From CAZYVA01 sp964650695 (GTDB lineage Bacteria; Bacillota; Clostridia; Lachnospirales; Lachnospiraceae), in NCBI GenBank assembly GCA_964650695.1, contig CAZYVA010000036.1:1-16905 (forward strand): 16,905 nt of DNA, in the 5' to 3' direction. The notes beneath the pieces were generated by a model. That model was not told the origin of the DNA. It was given only the letters and a program-made list of their open reading frames with translations, and ran no database searches. Every line of letters begins with the position of its first letter. Position 1 is the first letter of the stretch. Shown in pieces: positions 14,683 through 16,905 of the stretch. The position numbers and the translations under genes are program-made.

Positions 14683-15560
14683 TGCGTGGACGGATCATCA
14701 AAGGGATCGCCGGGTTTTACTACGTCCATACAGGAGGCGCCGGCATTTATGAATGTAAGGCAAAGGGGATTTTCCGGAAAGAGAACATCAAGCCCCTTGT
14801 AGGGGACGAGGTTGCGGTTGAAATCATAGATGAACAGGAAAAAGAAGGGAATATCATCCAGATTTTCCCAAGGAAGAATGAGCTGAACCGCCCTGCGGCT
14901 TCGAATGTTGACCAGGCGCTGGTCGTCTTTGCGGCGGCGAAGCCGGATCCGCTGCTCTCCTTGCTGAACCGGTTCCTTGTGATGATGGAGGTGAGACGGA
15001 TACCGTCCATCCTGTGTTTCAATAAAATGGACCTGGTTTCCGGGCAGCAATTGGCGGCGCTGCGGCAGGCTTTTACAGGCTGCGCATATCCGCTTGTATT
15101 CACCAGCGCGCTGGAGCCGGAAACCATAGAGCCGCTTCGCAGGCTGCTCCGTGGGAAAACGACCGTGATGGCAGGGCCTTCGGGCGTGGGGAAATCTTCT
15201 TTGCTAAACCTTCTTGCGCCACAGGCCGGGGCGCAGACAGGGGCGGTCAGCCGGAAAACCGAACGGGGACGGCATACGACCCGGCACTGTGAACTGTTCC
15301 CGCTGGAGGAAGGGACGTACATGATGGATACACCGGGCTTCAGCTCCTTTTATGCGGAGGGCTTTGACAAAGAGGGGCTAAAGTGCTGTTTCCCGGAATT
15401 TGCGCCCTATGAGGGAACCTGCAGGTTTGCAGGGTGCAGCCATATACACGAACCCGGATGCAAGGTAAAGCAGGCGGTGGAGGATGGCCAGGTTTCCAGG
15501 GAACGCTACAAAAGTTACACGGAAATCTATGAGGAATTGGGCAAGAAAAGGAGGCACTGA
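14682..15560 (+). CDS. rsgA: Ribosome small subunit-dependent GTPase A (RsgA/YloQ)
   Basis: A 292-residue circularly permuted GTPase that checks late maturation of the 30S subunit. An N-terminal OB-fold (1-65) is followed by the G motifs in permuted order: G4 NKMD (114-117), G5 TSAL (141-144), G1 GPSGVGKSS (165-173), the G2 region RHTTRH (197-202) and G3 DTPG (216-219). The C-terminal zinc knuckle has Cys247, Cys252, His254 and Cys260, the expected C-x4-C-x-H-x5-C pattern. The start codon shares one base with the pknB stop (TAATG), implying coupled translation. In B. subtilis the homologous CpgA has been reported as a substrate of PrkC, so the arrangement may be functional and not only historical. 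Confidence 0.96.
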   Translation: MRGRIIKGIAGFYYVHTGGAGIYECKAKGIFRKENIKPLVGDEVAVEIIDEQEKEGNIIQIFPRKNELNRPAASNVDQALVVFAAAKPDPLLSLLNRFLVMMEVRRIPSILCFNKMDLVSGQQLAALRQAFTGCAYPLVFTSALEPETIEPLRRLLRGKTTVMAGPSGVGKSSLLNLLAPQAGAQTGAVSRKTERGRHTTRHCELFPLEEGTYMMDTPGFSSFYAEGFDKEGLKCCFPEFAPYEGTCRFAGCSHIHEPGCKVKQAVEDGQVSRERYKSYTEIYEELGKKRRH

Positions 15561-15561
15561 G

Positions 15562-16224
15562 ATGAAGTACATTCTGGCGCCGTCGATCCTGTCGGCGGAT
15601 TTTACAAAGCTGGGTGAAGAGATGCGCATTACCGAGGAAAATGGGGCGGAATATCTTCATTTTGACGTGATGGACGGAATGTTTGTCCCCAATATTTCCT
15701 TTGGGGTCCCCGTCCTGAAGTCGATCCACGGCGCTACAGGCCAGGTGATGGACGCCCACCTGATGGTACAGGAGCCGGTCCGTTACGTAGAAGCATTTGC
15801 AAAGGCGGGGGCGGACATCATTACGGTCCACCTGGAAGCCTGCAAAGATATCCGGGCGACGATTTCCGAGATCCGCAGATGCGGCGTAAAAGCAGGGCTG
15901 TCGATCTGCCCCGGGACGGATGTGGCCGATCTGCGGCCGCTGCTGCCGATGGTGGACATGGTCCTGATCATGAGCGTGCATCCGGGGTTTGGCGGACAGA
16001 CATTCATCCCGGAATCCCTGGGCCGGATCCAAAAGACCCGCGCAATGTTAAAGGAGGAAGGGCTGTCGGCGGATATACAGGTAGACGGCGGGCTGAGCGC
16101 CGCAAACGTAAAGGATATCCTGGATGCCGGCGCGAATATCGCGGTTTTGGGTTCCGGGATCTTTAACGGCGACGTTGCCCAAAACACGAAAGAAGTAATG
16201 AGGATTTTAAGAAGCTATGGCTAA
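15562..16224 (+). CDS. rpe: Ribulose-phosphate 3-epimerase
   Basis: A 220-residue TIM-barrel enzyme that interconverts ribulose 5-phosphate and xylulose 5-phosphate in the pentose phosphate pathway. The metal and catalytic residues are in place: His33 and Asp35 in LHFDVMDG, His66 in DAHLMV, and Asp175 in QVDGGL. MSVHPGFGGQ (137-146) forms the flexible loop, and the phosphate site is near VLGSGIF (195-201). The start at 15562 follows a perfect AGGAGG (15549-15554) by 7 nt and is one base after the rsgA stop. The frame is open further upstream within rsgA, but that stretch is not part of the family. It overlaps thiN by 8 bases. Confidence 0.97.
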   Translation: MKYILAPSILSADFTKLGEEMRITEENGAEYLHFDVMDGMFVPNISFGVPVLKSIHGATGQVMDAHLMVQEPVRYVEAFAKAGADIITVHLEACKDIRATISEIRRCGVKAGLSICPGTDVADLRPLLPMVDMVLIMSVHPGFGGQTFIPESLGRIQKTRAMLKEEGLSADIQVDGGLSAANVKDILDAGANIAVLGSGIFNGDVAQNTKEVMRILRSYG

Positions 16225-16876
16225 GAGGATCGTGATCGTCAGCGGGGGAGAGATCGACGAGGAATTTGTTTCCAGGATTTTGGAAATGCCGTATGACTAT
16301 GTCATCGGTGTGGATAAGGGGATGGAATTTCTGTACCGGCATGACATCATGCCGAGCTATATCGTGGGGGATTTTGACAGTGTGGACCGGTCTATCAGCG
16401 ATTACTACCGCACGGAGACGGACGTGCCGATCCGCGCGTTTAACCCGGTAAAGGATGCGTCGGATACGGAGATCGCCATACGCCTTGCCATGACCTTAAG
16501 ATGTGACGAGATGCGGATACTGGGCGCGACCGGCGGACGGATCGACCATTTATGGGCCAACGTGCAGTCTCTCGCCATCCCGTTCCGTGCGGGGATCGAC
16601 GCGCAGATCCTGGACAGGCAGAATAAGATCCGCCTGATAGGCGGGGAGACAATCTTGCGGCGGGAAGAAGCGTATGGGCCTTATTTTTCCCTGTTCCCGC
16701 TGGGGCGGGAGGTAAGCCGCTTTTCCATCGAAGGGGCCAAATACCCGCTGCACGACCATACGCTGAACGCGGTAGGGAGCCTCTGCGTCAGTAACCAGTT
16801 TGAGGCGGACGAGGTGGTGATCCGCTTCCAGGACGGGGAAGTGATTTTGATGGAGACGAGGGATAAGGAAGGATAA
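16217..16876 (+). CDS. thiN: Thiamine pyrophosphokinase
   Basis: A 219-residue cytoplasmic enzyme that transfers pyrophosphate from ATP to thiamine, making the cofactor thiamine diphosphate. The catalytic domain carries GVDKGMEFLYRH (31-42), GDFDS (51-55), KDASDTEIAIRLA (79-91) and GATGGRIDH (103-111), which build the active site. The C-terminal beta domain includes TLNAVGSLCVSNQF (182-195), where thiamine binds. The ATG lies within the end of rpe (8-base overlap) and has no strong ribosome binding site of its own, only AGGA 12 nt upstream, so it probably depends on rpe translation. Neighbouring rpe is a logical partner: transketolase, the next pentose-pathway enzyme, needs this cofactor. Confidence 0.95.
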   Translation: MAKRIVIVSGGEIDEEFVSRILEMPYDYVIGVDKGMEFLYRHDIMPSYIVGDFDSVDRSISDYYRTETDVPIRAFNPVKDASDTEIAIRLAMTLRCDEMRILGATGGRIDHLWANVQSLAIPFRAGIDAQILDRQNKIRLIGGETILRREEAYGPYFSLFPLGREVSRFSIEGAKYPLHDHTLNAVGSLCVSNQFEADEVVIRFQDGEVILMETRDKEG

Positions 16877-16894
16877 TTTCTTGGATAAAGTGGG

Positions 16895-16900
16895 TATACT
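16895..16900 (+). promoter_or_regulatory. Possible -10 element at the window end
   Basis: TATACT lies 18 bases after the thiN stop and could be the -10 of a promoter for the next gene outside the window. There is no convincing -35, and the sequence ends five bases later, so this cannot be tested here. The remaining bases from 16877 show nothing else. Confidence 0.25.
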
Positions 16901-16905
16901 ATGTA

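Overview
The window reads as a chromosomal housekeeping segment of a Gram-positive anaerobe of the Clostridia, most likely a Lachnospiraceae-type bacterium. The grounds are the protein sequences (YitT and YugP families, a PASTA-domain kinase, a MurE variant typical of Clostridia), strong AGGAGG-type ribosome binding sites, and a gene order that matches the Bacillus/Clostridium priA-def-fmt-rsmB-rlmN-stp-pknB-rsgA-rpe-thiN cluster. Base composition by eye is slightly GC-rich. I see no mobile elements, CRISPR, tRNA or rRNA, and no sign of recent transfer.

Layout. Positions 2-658 hold the 3' end of clpB (disaggregase), followed by yitT (membrane protein) on the same strand. pepT (tripeptidase) lies on the minus strand, tail to tail with yitT and head to head with murE. 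The roughly 230 bp between the pepT and murE starts carries two back-to-back extended -10 promoters, a small palindrome over the pepT promoter and a GC-rich hairpin leader before murE.

The plus strand then carries murE-priA-def-fmt-yugP-rsmB-rlmN. This run covers peptidoglycan precursor synthesis, replication restart, N-terminal formyl handling, a membrane zinc protease and rRNA methylation. It ends at a good intrinsic terminator overlapping the rlmN stop. A new promoter follows, and a second unit stp-pknB-rsgA-rpe-thiN has overlapping or nearly overlapping genes. It combines a Ser/Thr phosphatase and PASTA kinase signalling pair with a ribosome-assembly GTPase, the pentose-phosphate epimerase and thiamine pyrophosphokinase. 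The last 29 bases are intergenic.

The 100-N gap between murE and priA is almost certainly artificial. The 55 bases before it are repeated exactly after it, so the two contigs probably overlap and nothing is missing. I found no convincing new biological system. The items most worth a second look are this gap artefact, a low-complexity insertion in peptide deformylase, the divergent MurE motifs, the Asp/Tyr-rich linker in the kinase, and the regulatory structures around pepT/murE and rlmN/stp.
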